64,000 nt of DNA from an uncultured Cohaesibacter sp. (GTDB lineage Bacteria; Pseudomonadota; Alphaproteobacteria; Rhizobiales; Cohaesibacteraceae). The stretch is taken from NCBI RefSeq assembly GCF_963666525.1, contig NZ_OY762905.1, positions 2,638,501 to 2,702,500 of the forward strand. The letters run 5' to 3'. Below, piece by piece: positions 8,171 to 16,264 of this stretch (position 1 is its first letter; every line of letters starts with the position of its first letter). Below the pieces are notes generated by a model. It ran no database searches, was not told the origin of the DNA, and saw only the letters and a list, made by a program, of their open reading frames with translations. Position numbers and translations under genes: made by a program.

Positions 8171-10291
8171 CTACCCGGCTCTTGCCAGAAGCGGGGCAAG
8201 AGCGTCGTCAGTCGTAACCGGATGTCTGGTCCCGGCGGTGGTTGCCCTTTCCGATGCGACCAGCTTGTCGAGGCTGCCCGTATCCAGCAGGCTCTCCAAT
8301 GAGGAAGGCCGACCAAGCAGATAGCCCTGACCCTCGTCGCAGCCCTCATCGCGCAGAATGGCCATCTGTTCTTCGGTTTCGATGCCTTCTGCCAGCACCG
8401 GGATCGAAAGGCTTTTGCCCAGTGCCAGAACCGCCCGCACGATGGCGAGAGACGACCTGTCCTTGTTGATGTCGTCAACGAAGCTCTTGTCCAGCTTGAT
8501 CTTGTCAAAGGGAAAGGTTCTGAGAATCTCCAGGGACGAATAGCCCGTGCCGAAATCATCCAGTGCAATGCCAACACCAAGAGCCTTGACCTGCAGCATG
8601 ATATCGAGGGATCTGGCCGTGTCCTTGACAAGGGCCGTTTCCGTGAGCTCCAGCTCGAGGCGGCTCGGGTTGAGACCTGTCAGGGCAAGTACATCCTCGA
8701 CATATTGAGGCAGATGGGGATCCATGAATTGCACAGCAGAAACGTTGACCGCCACCCGATAGGGCGGATCCCAGCTTGCGGCATCCACACAGGCGCGCTT
8801 CAGCACCCAAAGGCCAAGCGCCGAGATCAGGCCGTTTTCTTCCGCTACCGGAATGAAAAGCGCAGGCGAGATGGGGCCAAGGTCAGGATGGGTCCAGCGC
8901 AACAGTGCCTCGAAGCCATGGATGTCCCGTTCCGGCCCCATGGATTTCTGCACCTGATAGTGCAACTGTAGCTCGTCATTATCCAGCGCCCGACGGAGGT
9001 CGTCTGCCATCTTGCGTTTCTTGCGCATGTCTGCGCCGATTTCGGCATCGTAAAAGCAGAGCTTGCTCATGAAGGAGCACTTGGCGTGATACATCGCCAG
9101 ATTGGCATTGTTGACCAGCTCGCTCGAGGTTTCTCCGTCGTCTGGCCAGATTGCCGCTCCCAAGCTGGCACCGACCTCATTTCTGACACCATCGATATCG
9201 ATGGGTTGGGCAATCTCGAAGGCGAGGCGTTCAGCGAAAGAGGCGATGGTGCTCTTTTCGTGGAAGAATTTCACCGCTGCAAATTCATCGCCGCCAATGC
9301 GCGCAACAAACTCATCCTCCCGGAGAATGGTTTTCATCCTGCCTGCCAGCGTGTGCAACGTGAAGTCGCCCGCCGCATGGCCCAGCCGATCGTTGATTTC
9401 CTTGAAGCGGTTGAGGTCTATGCCAAGAATTGCGACCTTGACCCCATAATGCTCAGCGCTTTCAATGGCGCTGTTCACGTAGCGTTTGAAACCTTCCCGG
9501 TTGGGAATGCCGGTCAGGACATCGTGGCTGGTCAGGTGATGCAATTCTTCCCTGGAATGCGAGCGCACCCGTGAGTCGATGAGATGGCTGGTCAGGCCAG
9601 CGCCAAGTATGATCAGCGTGACAAGCGCAATGGCCATTGCCAGCGAGATCATGGCACTGGCATCAATATCCGGAAACGACGTGGTCATCGGCGTGACCGT
9701 GAAGGCGGCCATGCCGGTAAAGTGCAATCCGACGATGCTCAGCACCATGGTCATGACGGCCGACAGAAAGCGCAACTTTCCGATGGCTGGTTTCCAGATG
9801 AGGGTGCTGAAGAACATCGACAGGGCGACGGAGATGAGGATCGAGGCCCAGATGAGGCCCATGTCCCAGGTGAGAAGCCCCACGATGCGATAGGCAAACA
9901 TGCCGGTGTAATGCATGGTCGCAAAGGTCAGGCCGACAAAGGCGCCGCCGATCACAGTCCGGATGGGGCTTTGTCGGAAGCCGGAAAGGCAGAAGCTGCC
10001 AAGCAGTCCGGCGATAGCGATCACCAGCGAAAGGATGGTCAGAGCCGGATCAAAGGATATCGCCGCCTTGGGTTTGTAGGCCAGCATGGCAACAAAATGC
10101 GTCGCCCAGACACTGCCGCCACCTGACACCGCTGCCAGAAAGAACCAGCCAAAATGGTGGCCGAACTCGGATTCGACGGCATGGCGCACAAGGCGCAAGG
10201 TGACAAGGGAACCGATGATGCAAAGCAGAGCTGCAAGAGCGACGAGCAGAAGATCATGTTCGGTGTAGATACAGCTCAGAACTGTCAACAT
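8171..10291 (-). CDS. Membrane MHYT-GGDEF-EAL cyclic-di-GMP turnover protein
   Basis: A 706-residue inner-membrane signalling protein. Residues 1-235 hold about seven membrane segments with three MHYT repeats (WATHFVAM at 62-69, TMHYTGM at 125-131, GLHFTGM at 188-194), proposed in this family to bind copper and sense O2, CO or NO. A diguanylate cyclase domain follows with intact GGDEF at 333-337; the usual RxxD inhibitory site reads REDE. The phosphodiesterase domain has intact EAL at 461-463 and DDFGTGYSSL. Both activities therefore look possible. The N terminus (MLTVLSCIYTEHDL) matches known family starts. A perfect FNR/FixK box lies 26 bases upstream, suggesting oxygen control. Confidence 0.92.
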   Translation of the reverse strand: MLTVLSCIYTEHDLLLVALAALLCIIGSLVTLRLVRHAVESEFGHHFGWFFLAAVSGGGSVWATHFVAMLAYKPKAAISFDPALTILSLVIAIAGLLGSFCLSGFRQSPIRTVIGGAFVGLTFATMHYTGMFAYRIVGLLTWDMGLIWASILISVALSMFFSTLIWKPAIGKLRFLSAVMTMVLSIVGLHFTGMAAFTVTPMTTSFPDIDASAMISLAMAIALVTLIILGAGLTSHLIDSRVRSHSREELHHLTSHDVLTGIPNREGFKRYVNSAIESAEHYGVKVAILGIDLNRFKEINDRLGHAAGDFTLHTLAGRMKTILREDEFVARIGGDEFAAVKFFHEKSTIASFAERLAFEIAQPIDIDGVRNEVGASLGAAIWPDDGETSSELVNNANLAMYHAKCSFMSKLCFYDAEIGADMRKKRKMADDLRRALDNDELQLHYQVQKSMGPERDIHGFEALLRWTHPDLGPISPALFIPVAEENGLISALGLWVLKRACVDAASWDPPYRVAVNVSAVQFMDPHLPQYVEDVLALTGLNPSRLELELTETALVKDTARSLDIMLQVKALGVGIALDDFGTGYSSLEILRTFPFDKIKLDKSFVDDINKDRSSLAIVRAVLALGKSLSIPVLAEGIETEEQMAILRDEGCDEGQGYLLGRPSSLESLLDTGSLDKLVASERATTAGTRHPVTTDDALAPLLARAG

Positions 10292-10316
10292 TCAGATAGG
10301 TTCCGGAAACGTAGGT

Positions 10317-10330
10317 TTGATTTACATCAA
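10317..10330. promoter_or_regulatory. Perfect FNR/FixK (Anr) box
   Basis: TTGAT-TTAC-ATCAA matches the FNR/FixK consensus (TTGAT-N4-ATCAA) in all ten fixed positions. It lies 26-39 bases upstream of the MHYT-GGDEF-EAL start codon. If it acted as a class II activator site, transcription would begin within the first codons. It therefore fits repression, or an unusual promoter geometry, better than standard activation. Confidence 0.65.
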
Positions 10331-10775
10331 TAACTTCCAATACTTACTTTTCCATTGATCCGGGCGAAATATTTGTAACAGCGTTATCGGGATGTAAATA
10401 TTTCTTTGTTACACGCCATAATTTTGAAAATTAATGACGATAAATAATGGTTGCATGTCAGGCTGGGGGGATTGGAGCAGCTGGGAGCGGCGGTAGCGGG
10501 GAGAACATGGAAGGCGCACGGCGTTTTGGGGCAAAGCCGGAGATCTGTCTCATTTGAGCCATTGGGCATCGCAGGTGAAGGGCAGGCTGCCTTGCACCAG
10601 ATGCTGTCCGCGCACAAGTGCGGAAACAAAAAAAAGCGGGCTGGACCCACTTGCATTCTTTTTATCAATTTTTTGGAAGGCGGTTGTCTCTTCCCGCCCG
10701 GACGCTTCTCTGAAGCAATGAAAAAGTACTTTTCAGTATTTTATCTTCATCTGGCTTCGAGAAGCCTCGTGGCTA
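10331..10775. other. Intergenic stretch without a recognised gene
   Basis: About 445 bases. The part next to the FNR box is AT-rich and should hold the promoter of the cyclic-di-GMP gene. AAAAGTACTTTT at 10722-10733 is a perfect palindrome of unknown role. Near the small gene, CCTCGTG at 10765-10771 pairs with CACGAGG at 10781-10787, a possible 3' hairpin for that gene. The only longer frame (10451-10900, plus) has no family resemblance. Confidence 0.4.
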
Positions 10776-10910
10776 TTAGTCACGAGGATCGGAGATCGAG
10801 CCAAGCATTGCGTCAATGCCGTGTGCGGAGATGTATTCGTCTACAAAACGCTGAGCCTGTTCTTCACGAGCAGATACAACTTTTTCGAATGCGCGGTTAA
10901 AGAAGTTCAT
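10776..10910 (-). CDS. Small 44-residue protein, function unknown
   Basis: A 44-codon reading frame with an excellent ribosome-binding site (GAAAGGAAATAAA directly before ATG). The product is amphipathic and charged: it begins MNFFNRAFEKVVSAREEQA and ends LGSISDPRD. No signal peptide or membrane segment is visible. The size and pattern recall the many short, helical, uncharacterised proteins of Rhizobiales (DUF1127-like in size), but I do not assign it to that family. It stands alone between a cyclic-di-GMP gene and a small exported protein. Confidence 0.6.
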   Translation of the reverse strand: MNFFNRAFEKVVSAREEQAQRFVDEYISAHGIDAMLGSISDPRD

Positions 10911-11121
10911 TTTATTTCCTTTCAACTGTCTGGCTTGTTTCTTTCTTTCTTATGCCCGGACTATGCTCCTCTTCGAGCTATCTGAAAAGAACTGATACCT
11001 CAAGACAGTCATGCGATTTGTGCATGTCGAGGCATTTAGCATCCCGATCTGCGCAATGGTCCAGAATTATGGAAGTCGAAATTTGAGGAAACCATAAATT
11101 ATTTCAGATACTTGATATTGG

Positions 11122-11137
11122 TATGCAAATTTGCATA
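11122..11137. promoter_or_regulatory. Perfect 16-base palindrome, probable operator
   Basis: TATGCAAATTTGCATA is self-complementary over all 16 bases. It ends two bases before an AAAGGAGG ribosome-binding site. A dimeric DNA-binding protein is the likely reader, but I cannot name it. An RNA role is also possible since it would lie in the 5' leader. Confidence 0.5.
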
Positions 11138-11153
11138 GAAAGGAGGCTTAGTT

Positions 11154-11192
11154 ATGCGTGCTAAATTTCAAAGAATTCATGCGAAGAGATAA
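11154..11192 (+). CDS. Possible 12-residue leader peptide
   Basis: ATG to TAA gives MRAKFQRIHAKR, preceded at good spacing by AAAGGAGG, one of the strongest ribosome-binding sites in the window. It is followed 64 bases later by the exported 102-residue protein gene. It may be a translated leader (basic: six of twelve residues are Lys, Arg or His). Alternatively it is a remnant of a longer gene start. Confidence 0.35.
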   Translation: MRAKFQRIHAKR

Positions 11193-11256
11193 TGGCAATT
11201 CAAACCGATTTTCTGCAAGAATTGGGGGACGTTTCTGACGCGGGGAGGAGGAAACT

Positions 11257-11565
11257 GTGTCCAGATTGTCGTTAAGAGCAGTCCTGTTGGCAACGGCAGC
11301 CGGTCTGTGCCTTACGGTGCCGGCAAGCGAGGCTTCGGCGCCGGTCAAACGCGTGATCGTGGGGTGCGTGTTGCAAGGCAAATTCATCAGCCACAATGGC
11401 TTTCATATCAGGGTGCGGGCGCGCGGCAGCGCTGTGGACCTGTTGCCCTACGAGGGTATGGAACTCCGCTATACCGGCATGCTTTTGCCCGGTGACCGGT
11501 ATAATGTCCAGACAGCTCCGCTGATCCTTGGGCCTTGCCAAAAGCCGCCCAAACCGCTCCACTGA
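11257..11565 (+). CDS. Small exported protein, function unknown
   Basis: A 102-residue protein with a signal peptide over residues 1-27 (hydrophobic VLLATAAGLCLTV, cleavage around ASEASA). The mature part of about 75 residues has two Cys (IVGCVLQG and LGPCQKP) that could form a disulfide in the periplasm. The start is GTG 11257, chosen for the upstream GGAGGAGGAAACT. I do not recognise the family. It has no operon partner except the possible leader peptide upstream. Confidence 0.65.
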   Translation: MSRLSLRAVLLATAAGLCLTVPASEASAPVKRVIVGCVLQGKFISHNGFHIRVRARGSAVDLLPYEGMELRYTGMLLPGDRYNVQTAPLILGPCQKPPKPLH

Positions 11566-11665
11566 CATGCTGGCTGCCGAACGAGCCGACCTTCAGGTTG
11601 CCGAACAAGGGCAGCCAACCCTCCTGCGGCGGCTGGCCATCCTTGCTGGCGGCTTCGTTCTCTTG

Positions 11666-12448
11666 TTACGGCTGCTTTCGGAAAGCCTTTACGGTATCCC
11701 AGGCTACGGCCTGCAACGTCTGCGCAACATCTGCGCTCATGTCGGAGCCGATCGGAATGGCACCGCCAATTGGTGACTGGTCATAAAGGGTTGCAAAGAA
11801 CACGCAAGCGGCCAGATAGGTGCCCGCCAGTGAGGGATGCTTGCCGTCAACGAAATAGAGCTCGATCTCGGGGTGCGCCTCTCGGGCGTTGGCAAAGGCC
11901 AGCCCCACGGGCGCCATGTATCCCCCGGTCTTTGCGGCGACGTCGTAATAGGCCTTTTCGAGCTCTTCTGTCTGTTCCGGTTTGTCCTTTGCAGCCCATG
12001 TCATGAAATAGATCACCCGGGAGCCGGACTCATGGGCGATCTTGGACATTTGCGTTGCCGAAGCGTCAAAAGCCTGCCGCACCTCTTGCTTGCTGCTGAT
12101 CGGCTCGGTGGAGTTCCCCTGAAAGATCACGGCATCCCAATGCTTGAGGCCATTTTGGAATTCCAGATTGGGCAGATGCCAGCCGAGGGTCGCGCTGGAA
12201 ATCGTGATGCCGCGGAAACTGTAGCCCTTGGCATTGTCGGGCAGTAGGGAGCGGGTGAGGTCCCTGAGGCGGGTGTTGAGATTGTTGTTATAGTGCGTGT
12301 AGGAATTGCCATAGAGGGCAATCACCTTGGCGTGCTCGCCCATTGTCGCTTCCGGTGACGGGGCAAGCATGGTGTTGGCCGCCAGCGCAGTTGAGGCAAG
12401 GGCTGCCGTCGCCGTGAGGGCGAGGGGTGCTATCAGTATTCGGATCAT
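11666..12448 (-). CDS. Exported SGNH/GDSL-like hydrolase
   Basis: A 260-residue protein with a signal peptide (residues 1-23, ending ALA). Block I is ALYGNSYT, so the nucleophile would be Ser49 with Asn in place of the usual Asp of GDS. Block V is FVDGKHPSLAG, giving the catalytic Asp and His. This suggests a periplasmic esterase or deacetylase, possibly on carbohydrate. ATG 12448 was chosen because CGGGAGGAAACC precedes it; the frame runs open upstream to 12520. It follows an M20 peptidase gene on the same strand by 145 bases. Confidence 0.75.
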   Translation of the reverse strand: MIRILIAPLALTATAALASTALAANTMLAPSPEATMGEHAKVIALYGNSYTHYNNNLNTRLRDLTRSLLPDNAKGYSFRGITISSATLGWHLPNLEFQNGLKHWDAVIFQGNSTEPISSKQEVRQAFDASATQMSKIAHESGSRVIYFMTWAAKDKPEQTEELEKAYYDVAAKTGGYMAPVGLAFANAREAHPEIELYFVDGKHPSLAGTYLAACVFFATLYDQSPIGGAIPIGSDMSADVAQTLQAVAWDTVKAFRKQP

Positions 12449-12593
12449 GGTTTCCTCCCGTATTCGGCCGTCAAGGCCGGATCCTGTTTGACGATGCCTG
12501 GACGAGGACCAGGGGGCCAAAAGGCTCCCCGGTCTGATGAGGTTGACAGCAGGGCTGAAGGCTGGCGATCGTCTTGAGGGGGAAGCCCGATCG

Positions 12594-13733
12594 TCAGGCC
12601 TTCAGGGTCCGCACGATGCCTGCAAGCAGGGCGAAGCGTTCGCTGATGCTGTCAACTTCGAGATATTCTTCCCGGCTGTGTGCCCGGCCACCCACCGGTC
12701 CCATGCCGTCGATGGTCGGGATGCCGACATCGGCGGTGAAGTTGCCATCGGATCCACCACCGGTTTTCTGCCAGCCGATCCTGACGCCCAGCTCCGCAGC
12801 GATGGCGTCGACCTTGCGACAGAGCACCAACGCGTCATCGGAGGCATTCATCGGCGGGCGGGAGACACCTCCGGTCACGGAGACTGTGACATTTGGGGTA
12901 AAGGGATTCCGTGCCATTTCCCGGATGCGGGCCTCGACCAGGTCTGCCTGATCTTGCGAGACGAAGCGCAGATCAACCTCGGCCTCGGCGGATTCGGCGA
13001 TGGCATTGACCGATGTGCCGCCCGAGATGAGCCCGACATTGAGCGTCAGGCCGGTGTCGAAGTCCGTCAGCTTGTGCAGTTCGGTTACCCAGTGGGCAAG
13101 CTCATTGATGGCGCTCGCTCCGTTCTGCGGATCTACCCCGGAATGGGCTGCCTTGCCATGAAAATTGAGGCAATAGCGACCGGTGCCCTTGCGTTCGAAG
13201 ACCAGATCGCCATTGGCGCGGCCCGGTTCGAGAATGAAGGCATGGTGACTGCGCCGGGCCAGATCCTCAATCCAGCCGCGGGACTGTTCGGAGCCGATTT
13301 CCTCGTGACTGTTGAGAGCAAGGCAGATGGACGGCGTGGCCTCTCCCGTCCGGTGAAACAGCCGAGCCAGATAGAGGGCAAAGAGATCGCCTGATTTCAT
13401 GTCCATGACACCGGGTCCATAGGCCCGATTGCCTTCGATATGAAATGGTCGCTCGGCAGCGGTTCCCTTCGGAAAGACGGTATCCATGTGGCCGAGTAGC
13501 AGGATGTCGTGGTCGTTCCTGTTGCCAGGGCTCAGGATTTCAAGGCACGGGCCAACGTTGGAGCCGACGTCGCGCCGGATGACCTGCCAGCCGAGCTTGG
13601 TGAATTCCTCTTCGAAAAAGGCGGCCACGGCACTGACGCCATCAAGGTCCGCACTGCCACTATCGATGTTGACCAGAAATTCGAGATCTTTGAGAAAGTC
13701 TTCAAGGTCCAGCTCAGCAGGGTTCATCGTCAT
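12594..13733 (-). CDS. M20 family peptidase (glutamate carboxypeptidase / CPG2-like)
   Basis: A 379-residue cytoplasmic binuclear zinc hydrolase. Metal ligands are visible as LGHMDTVF (His82, with catalytic Asp84), GVMDMKSG (Asp111) and NSHEEIGS (catalytic Glu144, ligand Glu145). A dimerisation lid with GKAAHSGVDPQNGASAINEL follows. CPG2-type enzymes remove C-terminal glutamate from folates or dipeptides; related ones act on N-acyl amino acids. It lies behind dcuC on the same strand, so a link to an imported acidic compound is reasonable but unproven. Confidence 0.85.
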   Translation of the reverse strand: MTMNPAELDLEDFLKDLEFLVNIDSGSADLDGVSAVAAFFEEEFTKLGWQVIRRDVGSNVGPCLEILSPGNRNDHDILLLGHMDTVFPKGTAAERPFHIEGNRAYGPGVMDMKSGDLFALYLARLFHRTGEATPSICLALNSHEEIGSEQSRGWIEDLARRSHHAFILEPGRANGDLVFERKGTGRYCLNFHGKAAHSGVDPQNGASAINELAHWVTELHKLTDFDTGLTLNVGLISGGTSVNAIAESAEAEVDLRFVSQDQADLVEARIREMARNPFTPNVTVSVTGGVSRPPMNASDDALVLCRKVDAIAAELGVRIGWQKTGGGSDGNFTADVGIPTIDGMGPVGGRAHSREEYLEVDSISERFALLAGIVRTLKA

Positions 13734-13847
13734 GCCTCTTTGCGGGCGGCATCAGGTGCCGCCTTTGATCGTTTGAGATAGGGTCGGGGGAGTAGGGCTC
13801 CGGTGAGGACCGTCACTCTACTGCCCCAAAGCGTCTTTGACCAGTCG

Positions 13848-15224
13848 TCAGGCAAAGATGATCCCGAACAGAACGACGGTCAGGATGCCGCCTGCAACAG
13901 GCAGGGCGGTGCGACGGACGATGTCGATCGGGGAACACTGGCCGGCATCGCTGACGGCGATGATGACACCGGCAACCGGCGACATGGACCGGGCAAGACC
14001 GGCGGTCAGCTGCATCGGCAGCAGCATGGAGACCGAGGCAGCTCCGAAGCTCGATGCAATATTGGGTGCAAGATGGCCGAAGGAGAAGAAGGCCGCATTG
14101 CCGGAGCCGGTGATGACTGCGATGACCGTGACCATGGCGCACATGACGATGGTCATGGCCGTGACACCGAAACCAGACCCTTGGGCCGCGTTGATCAGGA
14201 AGTCGACCATTCCGATGGTCGTCAGACCGGCGGCAAATACTTCGGCACAGACGATCAGGGAAACGATGCGGGCAAACATCTGGCCCATGCCGTCAAAGAA
14301 GGCCATGAAGCCCTTGGTGACAGCCTTGCCATTGCGATGGCGGATGGTTTCGCAGATCAGACCGACGAGTGCACCGATCAGCATGGCGGTGACAACGTCG
14401 AGCTTGACCGAGCTGATGAGCAGTTTGGAGAAGACGAGGATCAACGCCAGTGGCAGCATTGGCAGCAGCGCATAGAAGGCTGGTGCTGACTTCTTGCCAT
14501 CAGCCTTGGTCGGGTCCACATCGTGTGCCTCGGCTTCGACCACATGCCCTTCCTTCTTGTCGAAATAGCGGGCGCTGACATAGGTCAGGATGGAGATGAC
14601 GATGATGGCGGCAATGCCTACCGGCAGCTGATGCTGGGCAAAATAGACCGCGACATCAAGCTCGGCGGTCTTGGCTGCAAGGTTGGATGCACCGGACGCC
14701 GGACCAAGGTCAAGCACGGCGGTGGTGCCGATCATGGCAGCCGCTGCTGCGCGGCTGACGCCCAGCCGGACAAGAGTCGGGTAGAAGGTGACCAGCAGCA
14801 ACATGGCAAGGCCGGCGGCGCTGGGAATGAAGATGTTGAGCACCTGCCCAACGGCATAGCCAAGCGCCAGCACCACGTAAGGTGCGTTCAGCAGCTTGAG
14901 CGGGCGTATGGCGACATCGACCATGGCATCCGTGGCCCCGATATGGTCCATGTATTTGGCAAAGCCACCGGCCGCCATGATGATCATGCCAAGCCCTGCC
15001 GCACGATAGGCCAGCGAGCCGCGGACATAGTCGAAGATGTCAAACAGCGACAGACCCGTCGACTTGGCCTTCTTGAACAGAATCGAGCTTTCGGGCGCGA
15101 CAACGAGCGTCAGCGCAAGAAGCAGCAGGCCAGCCAGCAGCAGAACGGTGTGTGACTGGTATTTCTTGATGATGAGCCATGCCACGACAATCGTGACGAC
15201 AAGGCCGATGAGAAAACCTAACAT
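13848..15224 (-). CDS. dcuC: C4-dicarboxylate transporter, DcuC family
   Basis: A 458-residue inner-membrane carrier with about twelve hydrophobic segments and a hydrophilic central loop near residues 230-250 (RYFDKKEGHVVEAEAHDVD). Matches to the DcuC pattern include FDIFDYVRGSLAYRAAGLG, GGFAKYMDHIGATDA, SRAAAAAMIGTTAVLDLGPASG and the late AVITGSGNAAFFSF and ARSMSPVAGVIIAV. Escherichia coli DcuC exports succinate; relatives near hydrolases may instead import or export acidic amino acid derivatives. It lies between an alpha/beta hydrolase and an M20 peptidase on the same strand. Confidence 0.88.
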   Translation of the reverse strand: MLGFLIGLVVTIVVAWLIIKKYQSHTVLLLAGLLLLALTLVVAPESSILFKKAKSTGLSLFDIFDYVRGSLAYRAAGLGMIIMAAGGFAKYMDHIGATDAMVDVAIRPLKLLNAPYVVLALGYAVGQVLNIFIPSAAGLAMLLLVTFYPTLVRLGVSRAAAAAMIGTTAVLDLGPASGASNLAAKTAELDVAVYFAQHQLPVGIAAIIVISILTYVSARYFDKKEGHVVEAEAHDVDPTKADGKKSAPAFYALLPMLPLALILVFSKLLISSVKLDVVTAMLIGALVGLICETIRHRNGKAVTKGFMAFFDGMGQMFARIVSLIVCAEVFAAGLTTIGMVDFLINAAQGSGFGVTAMTIVMCAMVTVIAVITGSGNAAFFSFGHLAPNIASSFGAASVSMLLPMQLTAGLARSMSPVAGVIIAVSDAGQCSPIDIVRRTALPVAGGILTVVLFGIIFA

Positions 15225-15279
15225 ACTTTTTCCTCCCAGATTTTAAGCAGGTCGAGGTGTGACTGATGGAGCCGGGCGT

Positions 15280-16146
15280 TCATGGCTCGGAATGACTGGA
15301 GGAATGCTCGATGAAAGATGTGATGACCTGTTCATAGTTTTCCTTGTCCTCCAGATAGGGCGCATGGCCCACGTTGGGCAATGTCTTTTGTGTTGCCTGT
15401 GGTGTCAGAGCCCTGAGTTCGGCGGAAAGTTCGGGCCGGACGACAGGATCCTTCTGGGCGAAAAGCACCAGCATCGGGATCGTGATCTTCTCGTAGAAGG
15501 TGCGCAGATCGGCAAATTGCAGCATCCGCGTTGCCGAGAAGAGGCCGTCGGCCTTGGTGCCTGAGGCGACATAGGCTGCCGTTTCGAGGGCGAAGGGATC
15601 CACTGGATGGGCGACCATGTTGGTGGCCCGTTCCCGGCCGTAGGCCTCGCCGCCTTCTTCCTTGAGTGCGCGGATCCGGTCGACAAGTTTGGCGGTTGGG
15701 GGCGTATCCAAAGGCTCGCCATAACCTGGGTGCGTGCAGGAGAGGATCACCCGCCCGATCCGCGGCTCAGGGTCGGCGGCAACCCGGGCCGCCAGCGTTC
15801 CGCCCATGGAATGGCCGACAACGGTCAGAGATGGCAGCGCCAGTTTTGCGATGAAGCCGCGCAACTGCTCGGCAAACACCTCGATGTCCGGTTCGACTTC
15901 GGCGGATTGTCCATAGCCTGGCGCATCCCACGAAATGATTTGGTAGCGGGATGACAGGTCGTGCAGCTGAAACAACCAGCTGTCTGCACTGCCCAGAAGG
16001 CCATGCAGAAAGAGAATGGGCCTGCCTTCGCCCATGGAGCGGTAGGATATCGGCAGCCCGTTGACCTCCACGCTCTGCCGCGCAGGCAGGGCCCGGACCA
16101 GTTCCATCAGTGGAGCCGACCAGGGCGATGGTTCTTGTGAGGACAT
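15280..16146 (-). CDS. Alpha/beta hydrolase
   Basis: A 288-residue cytoplasmic serine hydrolase. The nucleophile elbow GHSMGG gives Ser113, the oxyanion loop is FLHGLLGSADSW, the acid is in FAQKDPVV and the His in VGHAPYLED. The fold is of the ester/C-C hydrolase group that includes meta-cleavage product hydrolases and general esterases. It is the first gene of the minus-strand run with dcuC and faces a LysR regulator across 118 bases. Confidence 0.85.
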   Translation of the reverse strand: MSSQEPSPWSAPLMELVRALPARQSVEVNGLPISYRSMGEGRPILFLHGLLGSADSWLFQLHDLSSRYQIISWDAPGYGQSAEVEPDIEVFAEQLRGFIAKLALPSLTVVGHSMGGTLAARVAADPEPRIGRVILSCTHPGYGEPLDTPPTAKLVDRIRALKEEGGEAYGRERATNMVAHPVDPFALETAAYVASGTKADGLFSATRMLQFADLRTFYEKITIPMLVLFAQKDPVVRPELSAELRALTPQATQKTLPNVGHAPYLEDKENYEQVITSFIEHSSSHSEP

Positions 16147-16204
16147 GCTGTACCTCGTTTCTTTGAGTGTCTTGATGATTTTACTGTAAAGACGGGTAGT
16201 TCAT

Positions 16205-16217
16205 ATGCATAATGCAT
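16205..16217. promoter_or_regulatory. Palindrome in the LysR/hydrolase divergent promoter
   Basis: ATGCAT-A-ATGCAT is a perfect 13-base inverted repeat in the 118-base region between the divergent hydrolase and LysR genes. It is a reasonable regulator-binding candidate, but it lacks a clear T-N11-A LysR box. Confidence 0.35.
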
Positions 16218-16264
16218 GGTGTCGATAAGATTATACAATTTGCTGATGAAGTATCGGGTGCGTC

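Noticed and set aside
10317..10330. The FNR box as a standard -41.5 activator site
   Set aside because: That geometry would put the start site within the first codons of a gene whose N terminus matches its family, so ordinary activation is not supported.
10451..10900. A 149-codon plus-strand frame in the intergenic region
   Set aside because: No ribosome-binding site, no family pattern, and it overlaps the better-supported 44-codon gene on the other strand.
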